NCBI GenBank assembly: GCA_902712845.1
Contig: LR743504.1
Coordinates: forward strand, 3,260,001-3,324,000
DNA from: Methylobacterium bullatum
Lineage (GTDB): Bacteria > Pseudomonadota > Alphaproteobacteria > Rhizobiales > Beijerinckiaceae
DNA: 64,000 bases
Direction of reading: 5' to 3'
Below are positions 28,047 to 37,088 of this stretch, piece after piece. The number at the start of each line of letters is the position of its first letter. Positions within the stretch are counted from its first letter, which is position 1. The notes below the pieces were generated by a model. The model was not told the DNA's origin and made no database searches. It saw only the letters and a program-made list of their open reading frames with translations. Both the position numbers and the translations under genes were made by a program.

Positions 28047-29348
28047 ATGCCTTTGTCTGACACGTTTCCCGACCGCCCTCCCGGCGCACGCGCCGAGCGG
28101 CCCCACGATGACGCCGCACGAGGCCCGGTGCGGCGCCGGCACGTCTTCTATGTGCCGGGCTACGATCCGGAAGGGCGCACCCGCTATCGCATGCTGTTCG
28201 TGCGGGAGCTGACGCTCCATGCCAAGAGGTTCGGCGAGCCCAAGCGCCGTCCCGGACGCGCGGTCATGGGAGCGGACGGGTTTTCCCAGCGCTGGACCGT
28301 GGCCGCCGAACCGGCGGTCGGCGGAGCGGAGACGAGTTACGACGTCCTTCTCTGGGACGACATCGTGCTCAAGGACTTCGCCCGCTGGCGCATCGTCAGC
28401 GTCCTTCTGCTGTTCGCCGGCAGCCTCCAGGCCATCGTCTCGGGCATGGCGGTCAAGTTCTACCGGCTGAACTGGAAATACGGCAACGTCATCCTCTATC
28501 CGCTCGGGCTGATCCTCCTCCTCACCCTCGTGAGCGGCCTGATCGCACATCAGATCCATGCTCATCTGGGCGACGGATTCGGGCACAGCCTGCAATGGCC
28601 GGCCTGGGTGACGGTGCCGCTGGGCCTCGCGGCCGGCCTCGTCTGGATCAAGTCCCTCGATGCCCTGCTGGAACGCGCGTTCTTCTGGCAATTGCTCAAC
28701 GACTGGGTCTTCAACTGGCAGTACGGCCAGGGCTGGCGGCGCGACTACGAAACCCGCGTCGACGCCTTCGCCGCCCTGGTGGTGGACCGCCTCGCGGCAT
28801 TCCGGGCGGAGAGTACCGAGCTCGACGAAGTGCTCATCCTCGGCCATTCGACGGGCGCGCTCACGGCGGTGGAAGTCGCCGCCCGCGTGCTCGCCGCCGA
28901 TCCGGTGATCGGCACCGGAACGACGGCCTTCTCCTTGCTGACCCTCGGCTCGGGCCTGCCCATCGTCGCGCTGCAGAAGGAGGCGCGCCGGGTACAATCG
29001 GACATCGCGAGCCTCGTCGTCTCGGAGCGGATCGTCTGGGTCGATTATTATGCCCCCCAGGACTGGATGAACTTCCCCGATTTCGACCCGGTGGAGCGCC
29101 TGCCCCTCGACCTCGGCGGTCGCCCCCCGCGCAACCCGCTGGTGCGCTCGGCCAAGTTCCGTGAGATCATCGACCCGGAGACCTACCTCAAGGTGCGATG
29201 GCGGCCGTTCCGGATGCATTTCCAGTTTCTCTTCGCCAACGATCGCCGCGGCGAGTACGATTTCTTCGCCATGGCGCTCGGTCCACAGCGCCTGCGGGAG
29301 CGGGTGACCGGACCCCGGATCGACACCGGCGCGGCGACCCGGCCTTGA
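28047..29348 (+). CDS. Membrane-anchored alpha/beta hydrolase
   Basis: 433 residues from ATG 28047 (AGCAGG just upstream; other starts possible). The N terminus has an HVFYVPGYDPEGRTRYR motif resembling an oxyanion loop. Two or three membrane helices follow (~110-195). A GHSTG nucleophile elbow places Ser at residue 268. A lipase/esterase-like hydrolase at the inner membrane is inferred; substrate unknown. Its TGA overlaps the TTG start of gntK, so three genes (hydrolase, gntK, HAD) form a coupled operon. Confidence 0.75.
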   Translation: MPLSDTFPDRPPGARAERPHDDAARGPVRRRHVFYVPGYDPEGRTRYRMLFVRELTLHAKRFGEPKRRPGRAVMGADGFSQRWTVAAEPAVGGAETSYDVLLWDDIVLKDFARWRIVSVLLLFAGSLQAIVSGMAVKFYRLNWKYGNVILYPLGLILLLTLVSGLIAHQIHAHLGDGFGHSLQWPAWVTVPLGLAAGLVWIKSLDALLERAFFWQLLNDWVFNWQYGQGWRRDYETRVDAFAALVVDRLAAFRAESTELDEVLILGHSTGALTAVEVAARVLAADPVIGTGTTAFSLLTLGSGLPIVALQKEARRVQSDIASLVVSERIVWVDYYAPQDWMNFPDFDPVERLPLDLGGRPPRNPLVRSAKFREIIDPETYLKVRWRPFRMHFQFLFANDRRGEYDFFAMALGPQRLRERVTGPRIDTGAATRP

Positions 29349-29902
29349 GCGCGGAACCGGAGAAGGGTCTGCCCCGAATCGTCATCGTGATGGGCGTCTC
29401 GGGCTCGGGCAAGAGCACGGTGGCGGGCTTGCTGGCCGAGCGGCTCGGGTGGGATTTCGTCGATGGCGACGACTTCCACAGCCCGGACCACGTGGCCAGG
29501 ATGCGGGACGGCCACGCCCTCGACGATGCCGACCGCGCTCCCTGGCTGGCGGCGATGGCGGCCTGGATCGGCACCCGCCTCGAAACCGGCAAACCGGGCG
29601 TTCTCGCCTGCTCGGCCCTGAAGCGGGCCTATCGCGATGCGCTCATCCAGGGACGGGCGGGCATTCGCATCGTCTATCTCGACGGCGACCGCGACCTGAT
29701 CGCGGCCCGCATCGCCCGCCGGACCGGCCATTTCATGCCGGCCGCCCTCCTCGACAGCCAATTCGCCACGCTCGAACCGCCGCGCCCGGAGGAGGGAGCA
29801 CTGACGGTGCCGATCGTCGGCAGCGCGGAGGCCGTCGTGGCAACGATCCTGGACCGGTCGGGTTTGCAGCCTGTCGATCCCATCAGACGGGACACAGCAT
29901 GA
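29345..29902 (+). CDS. gntK: Gluconokinase
   Basis: 185 residues from TTG 29345, which overlaps the previous stop (TTGA). The P-loop GVSGSGKST is at 17-25, followed by DGDDFHSP and the GVLACSALKRAYRD segment, both characteristic of GntK. It phosphorylates gluconate to 6-phosphogluconate. It overlaps the HAD gene by 4 bp (ATGA at 29899). No gluconate permease is adjacent. Confidence 0.92.
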   Translation: MSAEPEKGLPRIVIVMGVSGSGKSTVAGLLAERLGWDFVDGDDFHSPDHVARMRDGHALDDADRAPWLAAMAAWIGTRLETGKPGVLACSALKRAYRDALIQGRAGIRIVYLDGDRDLIAARIARRTGHFMPAALLDSQFATLEPPRPEEGALTVPIVGSAEAVVATILDRSGLQPVDPIRRDTA

Positions 29903-30726
29903 TGTCGGGCCCTCCCTCCGGCGACCGGACGATCGCCTTCGTGATCTCCGACGTGGACGGAACCCTCGTCACCTCCGACAAGAGCCTGACTCAACGCAGC
30001 CGGGACGCCGTCCGGCGGCTCGACGCGGCCGGTATCGGCTTCACCATCGCTTCCGCCCGGCCGCCGATGGGGCTCGCCTCGCTGATCGCCGACCTCGGCC
30101 TGCGTCATCCGATCGGCGCGTTCAACGGCAGCACCCTGCTCGCCCCGAATGGGCACATCCTGGCCGAACATCTCATCCCGGAAGAGACGGCCCGCCAAGT
30201 CGTGCGGCTCCTCGATGGGTTCGGTCTCGATATCTGGGTGTTCGCACGGGGGCGGTGGAACCTGCGCGACCCCCATGGGCCCTACACCGATCTCGAACGC
30301 AGGACCTTGCAGGCAGAGCCCACCCGCGTCGAGGATCTCGGCCCCCTCCTCGTGGGCGCATCGAAGATCGTCGGCGTCAGCGCCGATACCGATCATCTGG
30401 CCGCATGTGAGAGCCGGGTCGCCGAGGCGCTGGGACTGGGCGCCGACGTCCATCGCTCGCAGGCCTATTATCTCGACGTGACCCCGTACGGGCGGGGCAA
30501 GGGGACGTTCGTCGACGAGATCGCCCGTCGCCTCGGGATTCCCCACGCGCGGATCGCGACCCTGGGCGATGCCGCCAACGACGTGGCGATGTTCGCGCGC
30601 AGCGGGTTCTCGGTGGCCATGGGCAATGCCGGGGAGGCCGTGAAACGGGCCGCGTCGGCGGTAACGTCGGGAAACGACGACGACGGGTTCGCAAAAGCGG
30701 TGGATGAATTTCTCTTGACGCGCTGA
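29899..30726 (+). CDS. HAD-IIB (Cof-type) phosphatase
   Basis: 275 residues from ATG 29899 (a second ATG at 29902). The HAD nucleophile motif is SDVDGTLV with Asp18 and Asp20; motif III/IV is GDAANDVAMF with GRGKGTFVDE before it. The cap is Cof-type. Likely a sugar phosphatase, coupled to gluconokinase by a 4-bp overlap, so a phosphosugar substrate is plausible. Confidence 0.9.
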   Translation: MMSGPPSGDRTIAFVISDVDGTLVTSDKSLTQRSRDAVRRLDAAGIGFTIASARPPMGLASLIADLGLRHPIGAFNGSTLLAPNGHILAEHLIPEETARQVVRLLDGFGLDIWVFARGRWNLRDPHGPYTDLERRTLQAEPTRVEDLGPLLVGASKIVGVSADTDHLAACESRVAEALGLGADVHRSQAYYLDVTPYGRGKGTFVDEIARRLGIPHARIATLGDAANDVAMFARSGFSVAMGNAGEAVKRAASAVTSGNDDDGFAKAVDEFLLTR

Positions 30727-30953
30727 CGCGCAAACCCCGCCGATCCTCGTCCCGTACGGCCCAGCTCCTTGGCATCGTTCGCGAATCCTTCAGGCCAATG
30801 CCCGGGGCCGCGTTACACGCCTGTGCCATGTGCGCCACAGCACAGAGAGAAACGGCTCCGCTTCCCCGCAATCATGGCAGTGGAGCCGCCTTCCGGCCTC
30901 AATTGGCCTCGACCCTGACCGTCAGATCAAGAACGACGCCACCGGGTCTCCGA

Positions 30954-31865
30954 ATGAATCAGCGCCTTCTGCTCCTCGCCGTGGTTGCGGCCGCCCTGCC
31001 GGGACCGGTTCTCGGCCAGGGAACCCCGGCCCGCGACAACATCGATGCGCTGATTGAGGAGCAGGCAAAGGCAAACGGCGTCCCGGCGAGCTTCGTCCAC
31101 CAGGTCGTCAAGCGGGAAAGCAACTACAATCCCAACGCGAAGGGCGGCAGCGCCCTCGGCCTGATGCAGATCAAGCATGCCACCGCACGCGGGATGGGAT
31201 ATCGCGGGGATGCGGCAGGCCTCTACGATCCGAAGATCAATCTCCGCTATGGGATTGCCTATCTCGCTGGCGCCTATCGCACCGCCAAGGGCAACACCCA
31301 CCAAGCTTATACTTATTACAACCGGGGCTATTACTACGCCGGCAAGCGCCAGGGCACTCTGGTCGCCGGCATCGAGGATACCGCTCCCGCCTCGCCGCAA
31401 TCGAGCGCGGCCTTCAGCGACGTGTTCACCCGTGGCTTCGGCGCGCAGCGCAAGGCGCAGCCCGATGCGAACGTCATCGCCGCAGGCACGGCCCTGGCCT
31501 ACGCTCCGAGCCTGACCACTCCGCCCGTGCCGACCGAAGTGGTGGAGGTGCCGTTGCCGCCGCGCCGTCCGGCCGCCTTGTCCGGCCTCGCTCCCGCCGT
31601 GGCGGAGATCGGACCGGCCCATGCGCCGGTCGTTACCCCCCAGGCCACGGCTTTGGCCGCCCTGTCGGTCAATCCGGCAATGCCCCAGCCGGCCGCCGTC
31701 GCGGTCGCCGCCGAGTTCTCCGTGACGGAGAAAGTGGACGTGCCGCTGCCGCCGCGTCGTCCTTCGGCGGTGGTTCTGGCCTCGGTGGGCCGCCCGATCG
31801 TCGCGAAGAAGGCGCCGACACCCGGCACCATCATGGAAGCTGCGGCGCTTCCGCCCAGTCAGTAG
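30954..31865 (+). CDS. Lytic transglycosylase, SLT family 1
   Basis: 303 residues. A signal peptide (~1-21) precedes a Slt domain with catalytic Glu55 in KRESNYNPNA and GLMQI at 69-73. The C-terminal ~170 residues are Ala/Pro-rich and carry a repeated PLPPRRP box at ~200 and ~264. It cleaves peptidoglycan to 1,6-anhydromuropeptides in the periplasm. Monocistronic; a 227-bp gap upstream holds no recognised element. Confidence 0.88.
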   Translation: MNQRLLLLAVVAAALPGPVLGQGTPARDNIDALIEEQAKANGVPASFVHQVVKRESNYNPNAKGGSALGLMQIKHATARGMGYRGDAAGLYDPKINLRYGIAYLAGAYRTAKGNTHQAYTYYNRGYYYAGKRQGTLVAGIEDTAPASPQSSAAFSDVFTRGFGAQRKAQPDANVIAAGTALAYAPSLTTPPVPTEVVEVPLPPRRPAALSGLAPAVAEIGPAHAPVVTPQATALAALSVNPAMPQPAAVAVAAEFSVTEKVDVPLPPRRPSAVVLASVGRPIVAKKAPTPGTIMEAAALPPSQ

Positions 31866-32351
31866 GCCCTCGAAGGCCCCCGTCACTGGGTCAAGCGCCT
31901 TACCCGAAGGGCGGCCAGCGTCCCGTCTGTCCCTGACCGGGGCAGGGCTGAAACCATTCAAAAGTAAACATACGTGAATGCTCTCCCTGTCATGCCGATT
32001 GCGGCGGGGACACGCATGTTTCGCTTGCGTATGTACACCTTCGACATCACATGGTGCAGTGCGGCATCGAGCGTGCATGAGGTTGCAAGATCAGGCTTCC
32101 AACGCGGAGCTTGAAGTGCAAGTCTTGTACATCGGGCCCCAAACTGGCGATTGTGAAGCCTCGTCACGAGCCTGATCTTGGTCGAACGACCATGGGATGA
32201 AGGATCGCGACCGGCGCTTGGGAGCCTGCTGCAATCGGTCTTGCCTGCACGATCTTCGTGCCGAGCCTAGATCGCGTAGCGGGATATGGTGAGGCCATCA
32301 GCCTCCGGGACGGTCAGGTCCGGGACGCGAACACGGAAGACGGACGACGGC
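31866..32351 (+). promoter_or_regulatory. 486-bp intergenic region with TGCA-box candidate operator
   Basis: No ORF or RNA gene was recognised. At 32074-32087 TGCATGAGGTTGCA gives TGCA-N6-TGCA. Further TGCA words lie at 32055-32058 and 32117-32120. BzdR/BoxR-type regulators, of which the downstream gene is a homologue, are reported to bind TGCA repeats, so autoregulation is inferred. Confidence 0.45.
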
Positions 32352-33242
32352 ATGGCCGGCGCGGCTGAACAAGAATCGATTTTCCTGGCCGAACTCGGTC
32401 GGCGTGTCAGGCACGCGCGGACAGTGCGCGGCCTTTCGCGAAAACTCCTCTCCCAGACCTCGGGTCTGTCGGAGCGCTACATCGCCCAGCTCGAGAGCGG
32501 TCAAGGCAACGTCTCGATCATCCTGTTGCGCCGCGTGGCGGATGCGATGGGCGTGCGGCTCGACGACATGATCGCCGTGCAGGACACCCCGCCGGACTGG
32601 CACGTGATCCGCGATCTCCTCGCAACCGCCTCGGCGGAACAGATCACCCTGGCCAAGGGCATCCTGTCCGGCCATGCCACGGCCAACGGCGAGACCCCCA
32701 TGCCGCGGGTGGCCCTGGTTGGCCTGCGCGGAGCGGGGAAATCGACCCTCGGCCGCCGGGTAGCCGAACGCCTGGGCTGGACCTTCATCGAGCTCAACGC
32801 CGAGATCGAGCGCGAGAACGCGCTGTCCGTGAAGGAGATCTTCGCGATCTATGGCCAGGAGGGGTATCGCCGCCTCGAACAGGCCGCCCTGCGGCGGCTG
32901 ACCGAACATCCCGGCCCGATGATCCTCGCCACGAGCGGAGGCATCGTCGCCGAGCCCCTGACATACGACCTCCTTCTCCAGGCCTTCTTCACCGTCTGGC
33001 TCCGCGCCAAGCCCGAGGAGCACATGCAGCGCGTGCGCGATCAGGGAAAACTCGCCACCACGGGGGATCACGCCTCGGCCATGCAGGAGTTGCGCGCCGT
33101 GCTGCTCAGCCGCGAGCCGCTTTATGCCCGTGCCCCGGCGGTGGTCGACACATCCGACGTCGCCTTGGAAGAGATGATCGACCGGCTCGCCGCCGTGATC
33201 GACGCGCGTTTCGGATCGGCGGATTACCGGCGCAGTGCCTGA
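32352..33242 (+). CDS. XRE regulator fused to shikimate kinase-like domain (BzdR/BoxR type)
   Basis: 296 residues from ATG 32352. A Cro/XRE helix-turn-helix (~12-75) is joined to a shikimate kinase fold (~117-290) with P-loop GLRGAGKST at 124-132. Key shikimate-binding positions are altered: DxD of AroK is ELN here (148-149 region) and the GGG motif is SGG (195-197), which argues for ligand sensing rather than catalysis. BzdR/BoxR of Azoarcus respond to benzoyl-CoA and repress aromatic degradation, but no such genes are near. Confidence 0.85.
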   Translation: MAGAAEQESIFLAELGRRVRHARTVRGLSRKLLSQTSGLSERYIAQLESGQGNVSIILLRRVADAMGVRLDDMIAVQDTPPDWHVIRDLLATASAEQITLAKGILSGHATANGETPMPRVALVGLRGAGKSTLGRRVAERLGWTFIELNAEIERENALSVKEIFAIYGQEGYRRLEQAALRRLTEHPGPMILATSGGIVAEPLTYDLLLQAFFTVWLRAKPEEHMQRVRDQGKLATTGDHASAMQELRAVLLSREPLYARAPAVVDTSDVALEEMIDRLAAVIDARFGSADYRRSA

Positions 33243-33459
33243 CCGGCCATCGGTACGGGCGAGAACCCCTTGATACCGGGGATGCCTTTCCCCACGCTAA
33301 GGAGAGAGCCCGAGGGAACGGAGTGCTCCGTCCGCCCTTGACCTCGAGGAGAGTGTTCTCCCGTATCGGTGCCCGGCAAGGCCGTCCGGGCCTGGACGAG
33401 GCCGATCCAGCCGTCCGGGCCGCACCGTTCGCCTCAGATTCCGCATTGCGGAGGAGTCC

Positions 33460-34320
33460 ATGTCCGCCAGCCCACTCTCGAATCCCGCGATCGGACACGA
33501 AGCCATCGCCGGGACGGTCGATCCGGTCTGGTCGCGCCTGCGCGGCGAGGCCGAAGCCGTGGTTCGCGAGGAGCCTCAACTCGCCTCGTTCATCGTGGCG
33601 ACGATCCTCAACCAGGGGACGCTCGAAGCCGCCGTGTCCCACCGCGTCGCCGCGCGTCTCGGCCATCCCTCGCTGCCTGCGGAACTCGTGGCGCATGGCT
33701 TTCACGAGGCCATCGCCGCCGACCCACGCATCGGCGACAGCTTCCGTGCCGATATCGGGGCCGTGCTGGATCGCGACCCCGCGGCGGCCCGGGCCATCGA
33801 ACCCGTCCTGTACTTCAAGGGCTTCCACGCCATCCAGGCGCATCGTCTCGCGCATTGGTACTGGACCAGCGGCCGCCGCGACCTCGCGCTCTACCTTCAG
33901 AGCCGCTCGTCCGAGGTCTTTCAGACCGACATTCATCCGGCCGCCCGCATCGGGCGTGGCATCTTCCTCGATCACGCCACCGGCGTCGTCGTCGGCTCCA
34001 CCGCCGTCATCGAGGACGACGTCTCGATCCTGCACGCCGTCACCCTCGGCGGCACCGGAAAGCAGGGCAGCGACCGCCACCCCAAGATCCGCCGCGGCGT
34101 CATGATCGGTGCCGGCGCCAAGATCCTGGGCAACATCGAAGTGGGCGAGTATGCCCGCGTCGCCGCCGGCTCCGTGGTCCTGCGCCCGGTTCCGGCCCAT
34201 ACCACGGTGGTGGGCGTGCCCGCCCGCGTGGTCGGCACCGCCGGCTGCGCCGAACCGGCCCGCGCCATGGACCAGTTCGTCAATATCGACCAGTTCATCC
34301 ACATGGCCGAAGGCATCTGA
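33460..34320 (+). CDS. cysE: Serine O-acetyltransferase
   Basis: 286 residues. The N-terminal helical SATase domain (DPVWSRLRGEAEAVVREEPQLASF) is followed by left-handed beta-helix hexapeptide repeats containing DIHPAARIGRGIFLDHATG and GDRHPKI-like residues. It acetylates L-serine, the first step of cysteine synthesis. DUF3126 follows 121 bp downstream, as in many Hyphomicrobiales. A 217-bp gap upstream contains a duplicated CCGTCCGGGCC word but no recognised riboswitch. Confidence 0.95.
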   Translation: MSASPLSNPAIGHEAIAGTVDPVWSRLRGEAEAVVREEPQLASFIVATILNQGTLEAAVSHRVAARLGHPSLPAELVAHGFHEAIAADPRIGDSFRADIGAVLDRDPAAARAIEPVLYFKGFHAIQAHRLAHWYWTSGRRDLALYLQSRSSEVFQTDIHPAARIGRGIFLDHATGVVVGSTAVIEDDVSILHAVTLGGTGKQGSDRHPKIRRGVMIGAGAKILGNIEVGEYARVAAGSVVLRPVPAHTTVVGVPARVVGTAGCAEPARAMDQFVNIDQFIHMAEGI

Positions 34321-34441
34321 ACCCGTTCGCCCGCGCTTGCCCGGCGCGAAGCGGCATGGCAAGCGGTGCCCATCCCGAGGTGCTGGACCGCTCGAACCGG
34401 TCTCGCCTCCACCGACCACCGATGAAGCAAGAGGCGAAAGC

Positions 34442-34654
34442 GTGAACAAGACTGACATCACGAAGGTCCAGGACTTTATGCGCCGGACGTTCGCCAACAC
34501 GAATATCCGCCTCGTGCCCCGTCCCAAGAAGGACGATTCGGCCGAAGTCTATATCGGCGAAGAGTTCCTCGGTGTGGTCTCCGTCGACGACGAGGACGGT
34601 GATCGCTCGTTCAACTTCGCCATGGCGATCCTCGACATCGATCTCGAAGACTGA
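34442..34654 (+). CDS. DUF3126 family protein
   Basis: 70 residues from GTG 34442. The sequence TDITKVQDFMRRTFAN ... AEVYIGEEFLGVV ... FNFAMAILDIDL matches the small DUF3126 family conserved beside cysE in alphaproteobacteria. Soluble; function unknown. Its position suggests a role in cysteine/sulfur metabolism. Confidence 0.88.
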   Translation: MNKTDITKVQDFMRRTFANTNIRLVPRPKKDDSAEVYIGEEFLGVVSVDDEDGDRSFNFAMAILDIDLED

Positions 34655-34839
34655 AGGTCCCCGGGCCGAGAGGCCTCGCACCCCGATCGCGGTCTCCCCG
34701 GAGCCGCGATCCGCATGACGCTGGAATGCGCGTAGTTCTCCTTGTGCGTCGGCCAAGCCTGACGCCGGGAAATCCTTAACAACTCGTAAACGCTCTGGCA
34801 GAGTGCGCGCTCAATCCGTCGTCAACGGTCGAGCGCGCC

Positions 34840-35166
34840 ATGGACATCAGCCCCTCCGCCATCGAATCGATCCGGACCCTGTGTGTCGGTCTCGCCTTGT
34901 CGGGCCTGCTCGCCAGCGCCTTCGAACTCGTCTCCGACCGTCGCGCGAGCTTCAGCCTGCTCGAACGCGGCGGTGTCGGGGCGGTGGCGGCTCTGCCGAT
35001 CCTGGCCTTCGGTGCCCCCTTCATCATCCTGCGCAACACCGTCCGCGGGCGCCGGATCGAGGGCCGCCCGATCCCCTTCGTCATGATCGCGACGATCATC
35101 GCCTGCGGCTGGAGTTTGCTCTCGGGCCGGGTCGCCCTCGATCTCGCCCACATGATCACCGGCTGA
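34840..35166 (+). CDS. Small conserved membrane protein
   Basis: 108 residues with three hydrophobic segments (~13-27, ~45-65, ~78-98) and a conserved-looking LERGGVGAVAALPILAFGAPFIILRNT core. I do not recognise a functional family. No close operon partner; the next gene is convergent. Confidence 0.75.
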   Translation: MDISPSAIESIRTLCVGLALSGLLASAFELVSDRRASFSLLERGGVGAVAALPILAFGAPFIILRNTVRGRRIEGRPIPFVMIATIIACGWSLLSGRVALDLAHMITG

Positions 35167-35266
35167 GCGGATCGACGCGCCAGCGGCGCGATGCGAGACG
35201 CCGCGGAGCCTCGCCCTTCGTCTGTCCAGGTCAGGATCGGCGAGGGCGGATCGACGCCACCGTCGA

Positions 35267-35950
35267 TCAGCGGTTGGCGGTGGCCACCGGCGAGGCGACG
35301 CCGTTGAGCGAGACCCAGGCCATGCTGTCCTGGCCCTCACGCTTGACGTAGGTGTAGCCGGTTCGTGGCGCGGACAGGATCGCGGTGGTCTTGTTGTCGA
35401 GGATGAGGTCGCCCTTGTCGGTGCGGACCATCAGGACCGCGTGCCCTTCGCCGATATCGTCGATGACAACGGTCATCCGTAGGGCACGACGGGGGAGGCC
35501 GCGCTCCACCAGCATCCGGCGCTTCAGAAGCTGGAAATCCTCGCAATCGCCGAAACCGTCATCGGGAAAGTCCCACCGGTCGACGACACCCCAATGGGCC
35601 ATGTCGGTGATCGGGTGGATGCGAGCGTTGACGCGACGGTTGACGCTGGTGAGCGTGCGCCAGATCGCCGGATTGAGGGCGATGATCGCTGGCTGCGACG
35701 TGTCGACGATGCATTCGGCGGGGTATTTGGCGCAGAACCCGTTCCAGGCCGCCACCGGCCGGGCGCCGCCACTTTCGTTCACGGCCGGCGCATCGGGCAG
35801 GCCGGCGACCGGGCGCGCTTGCGTCGCGGCCCCGCCGAGGAGCAGGATGGAGCCGACCAAGGACAGTTTGGCCGCACGGCCGACCCGTCTCCACAGCCCG
35901 CGTCCCGAGAAGCTTCCGCCGTCGACGCCTCGCAGAATCGCGTGCCGCAT
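35267..35950 (-). CDS. Transglutaminase-like cysteine protease (BTLCP), copy 1
   Basis: 227 residues from ATG 35950, with a signal peptide/anchor (~25-45). The bacterial transglutaminase-like Cys proteinase fold (PF06035) is shown by Cys136 in GDCEDFQLLKR, His170 in GEGHAVL and Asp185 in LILDNK. Relatives such as LapG cleave adhesins at the cell surface under c-di-GMP control. A paralogue lies just upstream at 36104. Confidence 0.88.
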   Translation of the reverse strand: MRHAILRGVDGGSFSGRGLWRRVGRAAKLSLVGSILLLGGAATQARPVAGLPDAPAVNESGGARPVAAWNGFCAKYPAECIVDTSQPAIIALNPAIWRTLTSVNRRVNARIHPITDMAHWGVVDRWDFPDDGFGDCEDFQLLKRRMLVERGLPRRALRMTVVIDDIGEGHAVLMVRTDKGDLILDNKTTAILSAPRTGYTYVKREGQDSMAWVSLNGVASPVATANR

Positions 35951-36103
35951 TCCGGTCGCCCTGCCATTCGTTGCCGATGGCAAGAAACTGGCACGCCCGG
36001 AGCCGGGGCTCAATCCAAAAGTTAAACCGGAATTAACTTCCCACGGGCCGGGGAGTTCCAGGGCAGAAATATGATGTTTTCCGGCAACCCCAGAGAATCC
36101 GGT

Positions 36104-36730
36104 TCAGCGGTTCGCGGTCGTCACCGGAGACGTGACGCCGCCCAAGGACACCCAGGCCACGGAATCCTGGCTCTCGCGTTTGATGAAGACGTAACCGGTC
36201 CGATACCAGGGCAGGATCTCGCTCGTCTTATTGTCGAGGATGAATTCGCCACGGTCGGTCAGGAGCGTCAACACGGCATGCCCCTCGCCCTTCTCGTCGA
36301 TGACCACGGTCATCCGCATGGCGCGACGGGACAGGCCGGCATCGGCGAGGCGCTTGCGCTTGACGAGCTGGAAATCCTCGCAATCTCCCATTCCGTCCTC
36401 GGCGAGATCCCAGCGATCGGCTTCGCCCCAATGCTCCATGTCGGTGACGGCGCGCAGACCGGTATTCACCCGGCGGTTGATCGAGACGATCAGGCTCCAG
36501 GTGGCGGGGGTGAGGGCGATACGGGGCGGCTCATTCGCGTCGATGGCGCATTCGGCCGGGTAACGCTGGCAAAACGAGACCCAGCCGACGATGGGGCGGG
36601 CGGCACCGAGAACATCGGCGGATTGCGAGGGCGAGGGCAGGGCGGCCATGGTCTGGGCCTGTGACGCCCCGGCGCCGAACAGCGCCAGTGCCGCGAGCAT
36701 CCACAGCAAGAATGATTTCGTCCGTGCCAT
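36104..36730 (-). CDS. Transglutaminase-like cysteine protease (BTLCP), copy 2
   Basis: 208 residues from ATG 36730, signal peptide ending SQAQ. The catalytic set is Cys117 (GDCEDFQLVKR), His151 (GEGHAVL) and Asp166 (FILDNK). It is clearly homologous to copy 1 over the mature region, including the end SPVTTANR, and shares orientation with a 153-bp gap, so it arose by tandem duplication. The two have diverged, so they may have different targets. Confidence 0.88.
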   Translation of the reverse strand: MARTKSFLLWMLAALALFGAGASQAQTMAALPSPSQSADVLGAARPIVGWVSFCQRYPAECAIDANEPPRIALTPATWSLIVSINRRVNTGLRAVTDMEHWGEADRWDLAEDGMGDCEDFQLVKRKRLADAGLSRRAMRMTVVIDEKGEGHAVLTLLTDRGEFILDNKTSEILPWYRTGYVFIKRESQDSVAWVSLGGVTSPVTTANR

Positions 36731-37088
36731 CGCGACCACCTCGTCCAACGAGGACCACGATGCCGCCACGCTTCCTGTGCTGCGCTAAAACGGATCGGCG
36801 CAATTTTATCGATCCGACCTCGAAACCGGGCCGCTGGCGGACACACCCAACCGGCGCCTGAACCGAGGACACGAATTGGCGCGACCGCGGCAAGGAAACC
36901 GCAACCATGACGAGGCGGGTGCGATCGGGGACGATTTCATGAACGACGAGGAAAGCCGGCAAGGACATCCCGAGCCGGGAGGATCCGACATGTCGGACCG
37001 CATCTCGCCGAGCCAGGCCAAGCGAACTGTCGACAGACCCCGCAGAGGTGGCGCTCTCGAGCCGAGGCGCGGCTGGGGGGGGACGCTC
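36731..37088. other. 358-bp gap without a supported gene
   Basis: Between the BTLCP copy 2 start and the PilZ gene end. Open frames exist on both strands, but none has a convincing start, composition or family match. A 7-bp hairpin (GACGCTC / GAGCGTC) at 37082-37098 places the PilZ stop codon in its loop. Confidence 0.5.

Noticed and set aside
33365..33425. Duplicated CCGTCCGGGCC before cysE as a riboswitch
   Set aside because: A simple direct repeat without conserved riboswitch core or terminator/antiterminator pair.
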